64,000 bases of DNA from Haliclystus octoradiatus (Eukaryota > Cnidaria > Staurozoa > Stauromedusae > Haliclystidae), in the NCBI GenBank assembly GCA_916610825.1, contig OU744451.1:2046001-2110000 (forward strand). Direction: 5' to 3'. A program made the translations under genes and the position numbers. Numbering within the stretch: position 1 is the first letter of the stretch; every line of letters starts with the position of its first letter. Below are positions 1 through 15,800 of this stretch, piece after piece. The notes beneath the pieces are model-generated. The model did no database searches. It worked only from the letters and a program-made list of their open reading frames with translations, and was not told the origin of the DNA.

Positions 1-1031
1 AAGCCATACAGTAATAAAAATGATTAAAAATACGTATGATTACTAATGTAATACCATTGATTAATATTGTGATAGATTTATAAGCCATACAGTAATAAAA
101 ATGATTAAAAATAAATATGACTACTAATGTAATACCATTGATTAATATTGTGATAGATTTATAAGCCATACAGTAATAAAAATGATTAAAAATACGTATG
201 ATTACTAATGTAATACCATTGATTAATATTGTGATAGATTTATAAGCCATACATTATTAAAAATGATTAAAAATAAGTATGACTACTAATGTAATACCAT
301 TGATTAATATTGTGATAGATTTATAAGCCATACAGTAATAAAAATGATTAAAAATAAGTATGACTACTAATGTAATACCATTGATTAATATTGTGATAGA
401 TTTATAAGCCATACAGTAATAAAAATGATTAAAAATACGTATGACTACTAATGTAATACCATTGATTAATATTGTGATAGATTTATATGCCATACAGTAA
501 TAAAAGTGATTAAAAATACGTATGACTACTAATGTAATACCATTGATTAATATTGTGATAGATTTATAAGTCATACAGTAATAAAAATGATTAAAAATAC
601 GTATGACTACTAATGTAATACCATTGATTAATATTGTGATAGATTTATAAGCCATACAGTAATAAAAATGATTAAAAATACGTATGACTACTAATGTAAT
701 ACCATTGATTAATATTGTGATAGATTTATAAGTCATACAGTAATAAAAATGATTAAAAATAAGTATGACTACTAATGTAATACCATTGATTAATATTGTG
801 ATAGATTTATAAGTCATAAAGTAATAAAAATGATTAAAAATACGTATGACTACTAATGTAATACCATTGATTAATATTGTGATAGATTTATATGCCATAC
901 AGTAATAAAAGTGATTAAAAATACGTATGACTACTAATGTAATCCCATTGATTAATATTGTGATAGATTTATAAGTCATACAGTAATAAAAATGATTAAA
1001 AATACGTATGACTACTAATGTAATACCATTG

Positions 1032-1063
1032 ATAAATCTATCACAATATTGTGATAGATTTAT
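1032..1063. repeat. 32-bp perfect palindrome inside the satellite
   Basis: In one monomer the dinucleotide ta of gattaatattgtgatag is replaced by aaatctatcaca, the reverse complement of the neighbouring tgtgatagattt. This gives a perfect 32-bp palindrome centred between 1047 and 1048. I saw no second copy in the window. It looks like a short template switch to the opposite strand during repair or replication. Confidence 0.9.
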
Positions 1064-2889
1064 AAGTCATACAGTAATAAAAATGATTAAAAATACGTAT
1101 GACTACTAATGTAATACCATTGATTAATATTGTGATAGATTTATAAGCCATACAGTAATAAAAATGATTAAAAATACGTATGACTACTAATGTAATACCA
1201 TTGATTAATATTGTGATAGATTTATATGCCATACAGTAATAAAAGTGATTAAAAATACGTATGACTACTAATGTAATACCATTGATTAATATTGTGATAG
1301 ATTTATAAGTCATACAGTAATAAAAATGATTAAAAATACGTATGACTACTAATGTAATACCATTGATTAATATTGTGATAGATTTATATGCCATACAGTA
1401 ATAAAAGTGATTAAAAATACGTATGACTACTAATGTAATACCATTGATTAATATTGTGATAGATTTATAAGTCATACAGTAATAAAAATGATTAAAAATA
1501 CGTATGATTAAAAATGTAATACCATTGATTAATATTGTGATAGATTTATAAGTCATGCAGTAATAAAAATGATTAAAAATACGTATGACTACTAATGTAA
1601 TACCATTGATTAATATTGTGATAGATTTATAAGCCATACAGTAATAAAAATGATTAAAAATACGTATGACTACTAATGTAATACCATTGATTAATATTGT
1701 GATAGATTTATATGCCATACAGTAATAAAAGTGATTAAAAATACGTATGACTACTAATGTAATACCATTGATTAATATTGTGATAGATTTATAAGTCATA
1801 CAGTAATAAAAATGATTAAAAATACGTATGACTACTAATGTAATACCATTGATTAATATTGTGATAGATTTATAAGCCATACAGTAATAAAAATGATTAA
1901 AAATACGTATGACTACTAATGTAATACCATTGATTAATATTGTGATAGATTTATAAGTCAAACAGTAATAAGAGATGATTAAAAATACGTATGATTACTA
2001 ATGTAATACCATTGATTAATATTGTGATAGATTTATAAGTCATACAGTAATAAGAGATGATTAAAAATACGTATGACTACTAATGTAATACCATTGATTA
2101 ATATTGTGATAGATTTATAAGTCATACAGTAATAAAAATGATTAAAAATACGTATGACTACTAATGTAATACCATTGATTAATATTGTGATAGATTTATA
2201 TGCCATACAGTAATAAAAGTGATTAAAAATACGTATGACTACTAATGTAATACCATTGATTAATATTGTGATAGATTTATAAGTCATACAGTAATAAAAA
2301 TGATTAAAAATACGTATGACTACTAATGTAATACCATTGATTAATATTGTGATAGATTTATATGCCATACAGTAATAAAAGTGATTAAAAATACGTATGA
2401 CTACTAATGTAATACCATTGATTAATATTGTGATAGATTTATAAGTCATACAGTAATAAAAATGATTAAAAATACGTATGATTAAAAATGTAATACCATT
2501 GATTAATATTGTGATAGATTTATAAGTCATGCAGTAATAAAAATGATTAAAAATACGTATGACTACTAATGTAATACCATTGATTAATATTGTGATAGAT
2601 TTATAAGCCATACAGTAATAAAAATGATTAAAAATACGTATGATTACTAATGTAATACCATTGATTAATATTGTGATAGATTTATAAGCCATACAGTAAT
2701 AAAAATGATTAAAAATAAGTATGACTACTAATGTAATACCATTGATTAATATTGTGATAGATTTATAAGTCATACAGTAATAAAAATGATTAAAAATACG
2801 TATGACTACTAATGTAATACCATTGATTAATATTGTGATAGATTTATAAGCCATACATTATTAAAAATGATTAAAAATACGTATGACTA

Positions 2890-5800
2890 TTAATGTAATA
2901 TACCATTGATTAATATTGTGATAAATTCATAAGTCATACAGTAACAAAAATGATTAAAAATACTTATGACTACTAATGTAATACCATTGATTAATATTGT
3001 GATAGATTTATAAGCCATACAGTAATAAAAACGATTAAAAATACGTATGACTACTAATGTAATACCATTGATTAATATTGTGATAGATTTATAAGCCATA
3101 CAGTAATAAAAATGATTAAAAATACGTATGACTACTAATGTAATACCATTGATTAATATTGTGATAGATTTATAAGCCATACATTATTAAAAATGATTAA
3201 AAATAAGTATGACTACTAATGTAATACCATTGATTAATATTGTGATAGATTTATAAGCCATACAGTAATAAAAATGATTAAAAATAAGTATGACTACTAA
3301 TGTAATACCATTGATTAATATTGTGATAGATTTATAAGCCATACAGTAATAAAAATGATTAAAAATACGTATGACTACTAATGTAATACCATTGATTAAT
3401 ATTGTGATAGATTTATATGCCATACAGTAATAAAAGTGATTAAAAATACGTATGACTACTAATGTAATACCATTGATTAATATTGTGATAGATTTATAAG
3501 TCATACAGTAATAAAAATGATTAAAAATACGTATGACTACTAATGTAATACCATTGATTAATATTGTGATAGATTTATAAGCCATACAGTAATAAAAATG
3601 ATTAAAAATACGTATGACTACTAATGTAATACCATTGATTAATATTGTGATAGATTTATAAGTCATACAGTAATAAAAATGATTAAAAATAAGTATGACT
3701 ACTAATGTAATACCATTGATTAATATTGTGATAGATTTATAAGTCATACAGTAATAAAAATGATTAAAAATACGTATGACTACTAATGTAATACCATTGA
3801 TTAATATTGTGATAGATTTATATGCCATACAGTAATAAAAGTGATTAAAAATACGTATGACTACTAATGTAATACCATTGATTAATATTGTGATAGATTT
3901 ATAAGTCATGCAGTAATAAAAATGATTAAAAATACGTATGACTACTAATGTAATACCATTGATTAATATTGTGATAGATTTATAAGCCATACAGTAATAA
4001 AAATGATTAAAAATACGTATGATTACTAATGTAATACCATTGATTAATATTGTGATAGATTTATAAGCCATACAGTAATAAAAATGATTAAAAATAAGTA
4101 TGACTACTAATGTAATACCATTGATTAATATTGTGATAGATTTATAAGTCATACAGTAATAAAAATGATTAAAAATACGTATGACTACTAATGTAATACC
4201 ATTGATTAATATTGTGATAGATTTATAAGCCATACATTATTAAAAATGATTAAAAATACGTATGACTATTAATGTAATATACCATTGATTAATATTGTGA
4301 TAAATTCATAAGTCATACAGTAATAAAAATGATTAAAAATACTTATGACTACTAATGTAATACCATTGATTAATATTGTGATAGATTTATAAGCCATACA
4401 GTAATAAAAACGATTAAAAATACGTATGACTACTAATGTAATACCATTGATTAATATTGTGATAGATTTATAAGCCATACAGTAATAAAAATGATTAAAA
4501 ATACGTATGACTACTAATGTAATACCATTGATTAATATTGTGATAGATTTATAAGCCATACATTATTAAAAATGATTAAAAATAAGTATGACTACTAATG
4601 TAATACCATTGATTAATATTGTGATAGATTTATAAGCCATACAGTAATAAAAATGATTAAAAATAAGTATGACTACTAATGTAATACCATTGATTAATAT
4701 TGTGATAGATTTATAAGCCATACAGTAATAAAAATGATTAAAAATACGTATGACTACTAATGTAATACCATTGATTAATATTGTGATAGATTTATATGCC
4801 ATACAGTAATAAAAGTGATTAAAAATACGTATGACTACTAATGTAATACCATTGATTAATATTGTGATAGATTTATAAGTCATACAGTAATAAAAATGAT
4901 TAAAAATACGAATGACTACTAATGTAATACCATTGATTAATATTGTGATAGATTTATAAGCCATACAGTAATAAAAATGATTAAAAATACGTATGACTAC
5001 TAATGTAATACCATTGATTAATATTGTGATAGATTTATAAGTCATACAGTAATAAAAATGATTAAAAATAAGTATGACTACTAATGTAATACCATTGATT
5101 AATATTGTGATAGATTTATAAGTCATACAGTAATAAAAATGATTAAAAATACGTATGACTACTAATGTAATACCATTGATTAATATTGTGATAGATTTAT
5201 ATGCCATACAGTAATAAAAGTGATTAAAAATACGTATGACTACTAATGTAATACCATTGATTAATATTGTGATAGATTTATAAGTCATACAGTAATAAAA
5301 ATGATTAAAAATACGTATGACTACTAATGTAATACCATTGATTAATATTGTGATAGATTTATATGCCATACAGTAATAAAAGTGATTAAAAATACGTATG
5401 ACTACTAATGTAATACCATTGATTAATATTGTGATAGATTTATAAGTCATGCAGTAATAAAAATGATTAAAAATACGTATGACTACTAATGTAATACCAT
5501 TGATTAATATTGTGATAGATTTATAAGCCATACAGTAATAAAAATGATTAAAAATACGTATGATTACTAATGTAATACCATTGATTAATATTGTGATAGA
5601 TTTATAAGCCATACAGTAATAAAAATGATTAAAAATAAGTATGACTACTAATGTAATACCATTGATTAATATTGTGATAGATTTATAAGTCATACAGTAA
5701 TAAAAATGATTAAAAATACGTATGACTACTAATGTAATACCATTGATTAATATTGTGATAGATTTATAAGCCATACATTATTAAAAATGATTAAAAATAC

Positions 5801-7072
5801 GTATGACTATTAATGTAATATACCATTGATTAATATTGTGATAAATTCATAAGTCATACAGTAATAAAAATGATTAAAAATACTTATGACTACTAATGTA
5901 ATACCATTGATTAATATTGTGATAGATTTATAAGCCATACAGTAATAAAAACGATTAAAAATACGTATGACTACTAATGTAATACCATTGATTAATATTG
6001 TGATAGATTTATTAGCCATACAGTAATAAAAATGATTAAAAATACGTATGACTGCTAATGTAATACCATTGATTAATATTGTGATAGATTTATAAGCCAT
6101 ACATTATTAAAAATGATTAAAAATAAGTATGACTACTAATGTAATACCATTGATTAATATTGTGATAGATTTATAAGCCATACAGTAATAAAAATGATTA
6201 AAAATAAGTATGACTACTAATGTAATACCATTGATTAATATTGTGATAGATTTATAAGCCATACAGTAATAAAAATGATTAAAAATACGTATGACTACTA
6301 ATGTAATACCATTGATTAATATTGTGATAGATTTATATGCCATACAGTAATAAAAGTGATTAAAAATACGTATGACTACTAATGTAATACCATTGATTAA
6401 TATTGTGATAGATTTATAAGTCATACAGTAATAAAAATGATTAAAAATACGTATGACTACTAATGTAATACCATTGATTAATATTGTGATAGATTTATAA
6501 GCCATACAGTAATAAAAATGATTAAAAATACGTATGACTACTAATGTAATACCATTGATTAATATTGTGATAGATTTATAAGTCATACAGTAATAAAAAT
6601 GATTAAAAATAAGTATGACTACTAATGTAATACCATTGATTAATATTGTGATAGATTTATAAGTCATACAGTAATAAAAATGATTAAAAATACGTATGAC
6701 TACTAATGTAATACCATTGATTAATATTGTGATAGATTTATATGCCATACAGTAATAAAAGTGATTAAAAATACGTATGACTACTAATGTAATACCATTG
6801 ATTAATATTGTGATAGATTTATAAGTCATACAGTAATAAAAATGATTAAAAATACGTATGACTACTAATGTAATAACATTGATTAATATTGTGATAGATT
6901 TATAAGCCATACAGTAATAAAAATGATTAAAAATACGTATGATTACTAATGTAATAACATTGATTAATATTGTGATAGATTTATAAGCCATACAGTAATA
7001 AAAATGATTAAAAATACGTATGACTACGAATGTAATACCATTGATTAATATTGTGATAGATTTATAAGTCAT
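2890..7072. repeat. satellite higher-order repeat, 1.38-1.54 kb period
   Basis: The same ordered series of variant monomers recurs at 2890, 4269 and 5810, offsets of 1379 and 1541 bp (17 and 19 monomers plus 2 bp). Each copy starts with a distinctive junction: a monomer with tgactattaatgtaatatacc, then one with gataaattcataagtc, then one with aaaaacgatt. The 162-bp difference between the offsets is two extra monomers in the second copy. The third copy has extra point changes, such as taataacatt and ttattagcc, so it has diverged more. Confidence 0.85.
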
Positions 7073-8781
7073 ACAGTAATAAGAGATGATTAAAAATACG
7101 TATGACTACGAATGTAATACCATTGATTAATATTGTGATAGATTTATAAGTCATACAGTAATAAGAGATGATTAAAAATACGTATGACTACGAATGTAAT
7201 ACCATTGATTAATATTGTGATAGATTTATAAGTCATACAGTAATAAGAGATGATTAAAAATACGTATGACTACTAATGTAATACCATTGATTAATATTGT
7301 GATAGATTTATAAGTCATACAGTAATAAGAGATGATTAAAAATACGTATGACTACGAATGTAATACCATTGATTAATATTGTGATAGATTTATAAGTCAT
7401 ACATTAATAAAAATGATTAAAAATACGTAGGATTACTAATGTAATACCATTGATTAATATTGTGATAGATTTATAAGTCATACAGTAATAAAAATGATTA
7501 AAAATACGTATGACTACTAATGTAATACCATTGATTAATATTGTGATAGATTTATAAGTCATACATTAATAAAAATGATTAAAAATACGTAGGATTACTA
7601 ATGTAATACCATTGATTAAAATTGTGATAGATTTATAAGTCATACAGTAATAAAAATGATTAAAAATACGTATGACTACTAATGTAATACCATTGATTAA
7701 TATTGTGATAGATTTATAAGCCATACAGTAATAAAAATGATTAAAAATACGTATGACTACTAATGTAATACCATTGATTAATATTGTGATAGATTTATAA
7801 GTCATACAGTAATAAGAGATGATTAAAAATACGTATGACTACTAATGTAATACCATTGATTAATATTGTGATAGATTTATAAGTCATACAGTAATAAGAG
7901 ATGATTAAAAATACGTATGACTACGAATGTAATACCATTGATTAATATTGTGATAGATTTATAAGTCATACAGTAATAAGAGATGATTAAAAATACGTAT
8001 GACTACTAATGTAATACCATTGATTAATATTGTGATAGATTTATAAGTCATACAGTAATAAGAGATGATTAAAAATACGTATGACTACGAATGTAATACC
8101 ATTGATTAATATTGTGATAGATTTATAAGTCATACAGTAATAAGAGATGATTAAAAATACGTATGACTACTAATGTAATACCATTGATTAATATTGTGAT
8201 AGATTTATAAGTCATACAGTAATAAGAGATGATTAAAAATACGTATGACTACGAATGTAATACCATTGATTAATATTGTGATAGATTTATAAGTCATACA
8301 TTAATAAAAATGATTAAAAATACGTAGGATTACTAATGTAATACCATTGATTAATATTGTGATAGATTTATAAGTCATACAGTAATAAAAATGATTAAAA
8401 ATACGTATGACTACTAATGTAATACCATTGATTAATATTGTGATAGATTTATAAGTCATACAGTAATAAGAGATGATTAAAAATACGTATGACTACTAAT
8501 GTAATACCATTGATTAATATTGTGATAGATTTATAAGTCATACAGTAATAAGAGATGATTAAAAATACGTATGACTACGAATGTAATACCATTGATTAAT
8601 ATTGTGATAGATTTATAAGTCATACAGTAATAAGAGATGATTAAAAATACGTATGACTACTAATGTAATACCATTGATTAATATTGTGATAGATTTATAA
8701 GTCATACAGTAATAAGAGATGATATGATTAAAAATACGTATGACTACGAATGTAATACCATTGATTAATATTGTGATAGAT
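7073..8781. repeat. satellite block of 82-bp frame-shifted monomers, 164-bp dimer
   Basis: In this stretch most monomers carry aataagagatgatt, which makes them 82 bp long and breaks the otherwise open minus-strand frame. From about 7800 to 8280 monomers with gactactaatg alternate strictly with monomers with gactacgaatg, giving a 164-bp dimeric unit. One monomer near 8720 has an extra atgat duplication. The block shows local homogenisation of a variant that could not be kept by selection for the reading frame. Confidence 0.8.
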
Positions 8782-9852
8782 TTATAAGTCATACAGTAAT
8801 AAGAGATGATTAAAAATACGTATGACTACTAATGTAATACCATTGATTAATATTGTGATAGATTTATAAGTCATACAGTAATAAAAATGATTAAAAATAC
8901 GTATGACTACTAATGTAATACCATTGATTAATATTGTGATAGATTTATAAGTCATACAGTAATAAAAATGATTAAAAATACGTATGACTACTAATGTAAT
9001 ACCATTGATTAATATTGTGATAGATTTATAAGTCATACAGTAATAAAAATGATTAAAAATACGTATGACTACTAATGTAATACCATTGATTAATATTGTG
9101 ATAGATTTATAAGTCATACAGTAATAAAAATGATTAAAAATACGTATGACTACTAATGTAATACCATTGATTAATATTGTGATAGATTTATATGATATAC
9201 AGTTATAAAAATGATTAAAAATACGTATGATTACTAATGTAATACCATTGAATAATATTGTGATAGATTTATAAGTCATACAGTAATAAAAATGATTAAA
9301 AATACGTATGACTACTAATGTAATACCATTGATTAATATTGTGATAGATTTATAAGTCATACAGTAATAAAAATGATTAAAAATAAGTATGACTACTAAT
9401 GTAATACCATTGATTAATATTGTGATAGATTTATAAGTCATACAGTAATAAAAATGATTAAAAATAAGTATGACTACTAATGTAATACCATTGATTAATA
9501 TTGTGATAGATTTATAAGTCATACAGTAATAAAAATGATTAAAAATACGTATGACTACTAATGTAATACCATTGATTAATATTGTGATAGATTTATAAGT
9601 CATACAGTAATAAAAATGATTAAAAATACGTATGACTACTAATGTAATACCATTGATTAATATTGTGATAGATTTATAAGTCATACAGTAATAAAAATGA
9701 TTAAAAATACGTATGACTACTAATGTAATACCATTGATTAATATTGTGATAGATTTATATGATATACAGTTATAAAAATGATTAAAAATACGTATGATTA
9801 CTAATGTAATACCATTGAATAATATTGTGATAGATTTATAAGCCATACATTA

Positions 9853-12800
9853 TTAAAAATGATTAAAAATACGTATGATTACTAATGTAATACCATTGAT
9901 TAATATTGTGATAGATTCATAAGTCATACAGTAATAAAAATGATTAAAAATACGTATGACTACTAATGTAATACCATTGATTAATATTGTGATAGATTCA
10001 TAAGTCATACAGTAATAAAAATGATTAAAAATACGTATGACTACTAATGTAATACCATTGATTAATTTTGTGATAGATTTATATGATATACAGTGATAAA
10101 AATGATTAAAAATACGTATGACTACTAATGTAATACCATTGATTAATATTGTGATAGATTTATAAGCCATACAGTAATAAAAATGATTAAAAATACGTAT
10201 GACTACTAATGTAATACCATTGATTAATATTGTGATAGATTTATAAGCCATACAGTAATAAAAATGATTAAAAATACGTATGACTACGAATGTAATACCA
10301 TTGATTAATATTGTGATAGATTTATAAGTCATACAGTAATAAGAGATGATTAAAAATACGTATGACTACGAATGTAATACCATTGATTAATATTGTGATA
10401 GATTTATAAGTCATACAGTAATAAGAGATGATTAAAAATACGTATGACTACTAATGTAATACCATTGATTAATATTGTGATAGATTTATAAGCCATACAG
10501 TAAAAAAAATGATTAAAAATACGTATGACTACTAATGTAATACCATTGATTAATATTGTGATAGATTTATAAGCCATACAGTAATAAAAATGATTAAAAA
10601 TACGTATGACTACTAATGTAATACCATTGATTAATATTGTGATAGATTTATAAGTCATACAGTAATAAAAATGATTAAAAATACGTATGACTACTAATGT
10701 AATACCATTGATTAATATTGTGATAGATTTATAAGCCATACAGTAATAAAAGTGATTAAAAATACGTATGATTACTAATGTAATACCATTGATTAATATT
10801 GTGATAGATTTATATGCCATACAGTAATAAAAGTGATTAAAAATACGTATGATTACTAATGTAATACCATTGATTAATATTGTGATAGATTTATAAGCCA
10901 TACATTATTAAAAATGATTAAAAATAAGTATGACTACTAATGTAATACCATTGATTAATATTGTGATAGATTTATATGCCATACAGTAATAAAAGTGATT
11001 AAAAATACGTATGACTACTAATGTAATACCATTGATTAATATTGTGATAGATTTATAAGCCATACATTATTAAAAATGATTAAAAATAAGTATGACTACT
11101 AATGTAATACCATTGATTAATATTGTGATAGATTTATATGCCATACAGTAATAAAAGTGATTAAAAATACGTATGATTACTAATGTAATACCATTGATTA
11201 ATATTGTGATAGATTTATAAGCCATACAGTAATAAAAATGATTAAAAATACGTATGACTACTAATGTAATACCATTGATTAATATTGTGATAGATTTATA
11301 AGTTATACAGTATTAAGAGTGATTAAAAATACGTATGACTACTAAAATAATACCATTGATTAATATTGTGATAGATTTATAAGCCATACATTATTAAAAA
11401 TGATTAAAAATAAGTATGACTACTAATGTAATACCATTGATTAATATTGTGATAGATTTATATGCCATACAGTAATAAAAGTGATTAAAAATACGTATGA
11501 TTACTAATGTAATACCATTGATTAATATTGTGATAGATTTATAAGCCATACATTATTAAAAATGATTAAAAATACGTATGACTACTAATGTAATACCATT
11601 GATTAATATTGAGATAGATTTATAAGCCATACATTATTAAAAATGATTAAAAATACGTATGACTACTAATGTAATACCATTGATTAATATTGAGATAGAT
11701 TTATAAGCCATACATTATTAAAAATGATTAAAAATACGTATGACTACTAATGTAATACCATTGATTAATATTGAGATAGATTTATGAGCCATACAGTAAT
11801 AAAAAATTATTAAAATACGTATGACTACGAATGTAATACCATTGATTAATATTGTGATAGATTTATAAGTCATACATTAATAAAAATGATTAAAAATACG
11901 TAGGATTACTAATGTAATACCATTGATTAATATTGTGATAGATTTATAAGTCATACAGTAATAAAAATGATTAAAAATACGTATGACTACTAATGTAATA
12001 CCATTGATTAATATTGTGATATATTTATAAGTCATACAGTAATAAAAATGATTAAAAATAAGTATGACTACTAATGTAATACCATTGATTAATATTGTGA
12101 TAGATTTATAAGTCATACAGTAATAAAAATGATTAAAAATAAGTATGACTACTAATGTAATACCATTGATTAATATTGTGATAGATTTATAAGTCATACA
12201 GTAATAAAAATGATTAAAAATACGTATGACTACTAATGTAATACCATTGATTAATATTCTGATAGATTTATAAGTCATACAGTAATAAAAATGATTAAAA
12301 ATACGTATGACTACTAATGTAATACCATTGATTAATATTGTGATAGATTTATAAGTCATACAGTAATAAAAATGATTAAAAATACGTATGACTACTAATG
12401 TAATACCATTGATTAATATTGTGATAGATTTATATGATATACAGTGATAAAAATGATTAAAAATACGTATGATTACTAATGTAATACCATTGATTAATAT
12501 TGTGATAGATTTATAAGCCATACATTATTAAAAATGATTAAAAATACGTATGATTACTAATGTAATACCATTGATTAATATTGTGATAGATTCATAAGTC
12601 TTACAGTAATAAAAATGATTAAAAATACGTATGACTACTAATGTAATACCATTGATTAATATTGTGATAGATTCATAAGTCATACAGTAATAAAAATGAT
12701 TTAAAATACGTATGACTACTAATGTAATAACATTGATTAATATTGTGATAGATTTATATGATATACAGTGATAAAAATGATTAAAAATACGTATGACTAC

Positions 12801-15800
12801 TAATGTAATACCATTGATTAATATTGTGATAGATTTATAAGCCATACAGTAATAAAAATGATTAAAAATACGTATGACTACTAATGTAATACCATTGATT
12901 AATATTGTGATAGATTTATAAGCCATACAGTAAAAAATGATTAAAAATACGTATGACTACGAATGTAATACCATTGATTAATATTGTGATAGATTTATAA
13001 GTCATACAGTAATAAGAGATGATTAAAAATACGTATGACTACGAACGTAATACCATTGATTAATATTGTGATAGATTTATAAGTCATACAGTAATAAGAG
13101 ATGATTAAAAATACGTATGACTACTAATGTAATACCATTGATTAATATTGTGATAGATTTATAAGCCATACAGTAATAAAAATGATTAAAAATACGTATG
13201 ACTACTAATGTAATACCATTGATTAATATTGTGATAGATTTATAAGCCATACAGTAATAAAAGTGATTAAAAATACGTATGATTACTAATGTAATACCAT
13301 TGATTAATATTGTGATAGATTTATATGCCATACAGTAATAAAAGTGATTAAAAATACGTATGATTACTAATGTAATACCATTGATTAATATTGTGATAGA
13401 TTTATAAGCCATACATTATTAAAAATGATTAAAAATAAGTATGACTACTAATGTAATACCATTGATTAATATTGTGATAGATTTATATGCCATACAGTAA
13501 TAAAAGTGATTAAAAATACGTATGACTACTAATGTAATACCATTGATTAATATTGTGATAGATTTATAAGCCATACATTATTAAAAATGATTAAAAATAA
13601 GTATGACTACTAATGTAATACCATTGATTAATATTGTGATAGATTTATATGCCATACAGTAATAAAAGTGATTAAAAATACGTATGATTACTAATGTAAT
13701 ACCATTGATTAATATTGTGATAGATTTATAAGCCATACAGTAATAAAAATGATTAAAAATACGTATGACTACTAATGTAATACCATTGATTAATATTGTG
13801 ATAGATTTATAAGTCATACAGTAATAAGAGATGATTAAAAATACGTATGACTACGAATGTAATACCATTGATTAATATTGTGATAGATTTATAAGTCATA
13901 CAGTAATAAGAGATGATTAAAAATACGTATGACTACTAATGTAATACCATTGATTAATATTGTGATAGATTTATAAGCCATACAGTAAAAAAAATGATTA
14001 AAAATACGTATGACTACTAATGTAATACCATTGATTAATATTGTGATAGATTTATAAGCCATACAGTAATAAAAATGATTAAAAATACGTATGACTACTA
14101 ATGTAATACCATTGATTAATATTGTGATAGATTTATAAGTCATACAGTAATAAAAATGATTAAAAATACGTATGACTACTAATGTAATACCATTGATTAA
14201 TATTGTGATAGATTTATAAGCCATACAGTAATAAAAGTGATTAAAAATACGTATGATTACTAATGTAATACCATTGATTAATATTGTGATAGATTTATAT
14301 GCCATACAGTAATAAAAGTGATTAAAAATACGTATGATTACTAATGTAATACCATTGATTAATATTGTGATAGATTTATAAGCCATACATTATTAAAAAT
14401 GATTAAAAATAAGTATGACTACTAATGTAATACCATTGATTAATATTGTGATAGATTTATATGCCATACAGTAATAAAAGTGATTAAAAATACGTATGAC
14501 TACTAATGTAATACCATTGATTAATATTGTGATAGATTTATAAGCCATACATTATTAAAAATGATTAAAAATAAGTATGACTACTAATGTAATACCATTG
14601 ATTAATATTGTGATAGATTTATATGCCATACAGTAATAAAAGTGATTAAAAATACGTATGATTACTAATGTAATACCATTGATTAATATTGTGATAGATT
14701 TATAAGCCATACAGTAATAAAAATGATTAAAAATACGTATGACTACTAATGTAATACCATTGATTAATATTGTGATAGATTTATAAGTTATACAGTATTA
14801 AGAGTGATTAAAAATACGTATGACTACTAAAATAATACCATTGATTAATATTGTGATAGATTTATAAGCCATACATTATTAAAAATGATTAAAAATACGT
14901 ATGACTACTAATGTAATACCATTGATTAATATTGAGATAGATTTATAAGCCATACATTATTAAAAATGATTAAAAATACGTATGACTACTAATGTAATAC
15001 CATTGATTAATATTGAGATAGATTTATGAGCCATACAGTAATAAAAAATTATTAAAATACGTATGACTACGAATGTAATACCATTGATTAATATTGTGAT
15101 AGATTTATAAGTCATACATTAATAAAAATGATTAAAAATACGTAGGATTACTAATGTAATACCATTGATTAATATTGTGATAGATTTATAAGTCATACAG
15201 TAATAAAAATGATTAAAAATACGTATGACTACTAATGTAATACCATTGATTAATATTGTGATATATTTATAAGTCATACAGTAATAAAAATGATTAAAAA
15301 TAAGTATGACTACTAATGTAATACCATTGATTAATATTGTGATAGATTTATAAGTCATACAGTAATAAAAATGATTAAAAATAAGTATGACTACTAATGT
15401 AATACCATTGATTAATATTGTGATAGATTTATAAGTCATACAGTAATAAAAATGATTAAAAATAAGTATGACTACTAATGTAATACCATTGATTAATATT
15501 GTGATAGATTTATAAGTCATACAGTAATAAAAATGATTAAAAATACGTATGACTACTAATGTAATACCATTGATTAATATTGTGATAGATTTATAAGTCA
15601 TACAGTAATAAAAATGATTAAAAATACGTATGACTACTAATGTAATACCATTGATTAATATTGTGATAGATTTATAAGTCATACAGTAATAAAAATGATT
15701 AAAAATACGTATGACTACTAATGTAATACCATTGATTAATATTGTGATAGATTTATATGATATACAGTTATAAAAATGATTAAAAATACGTATGATTACT

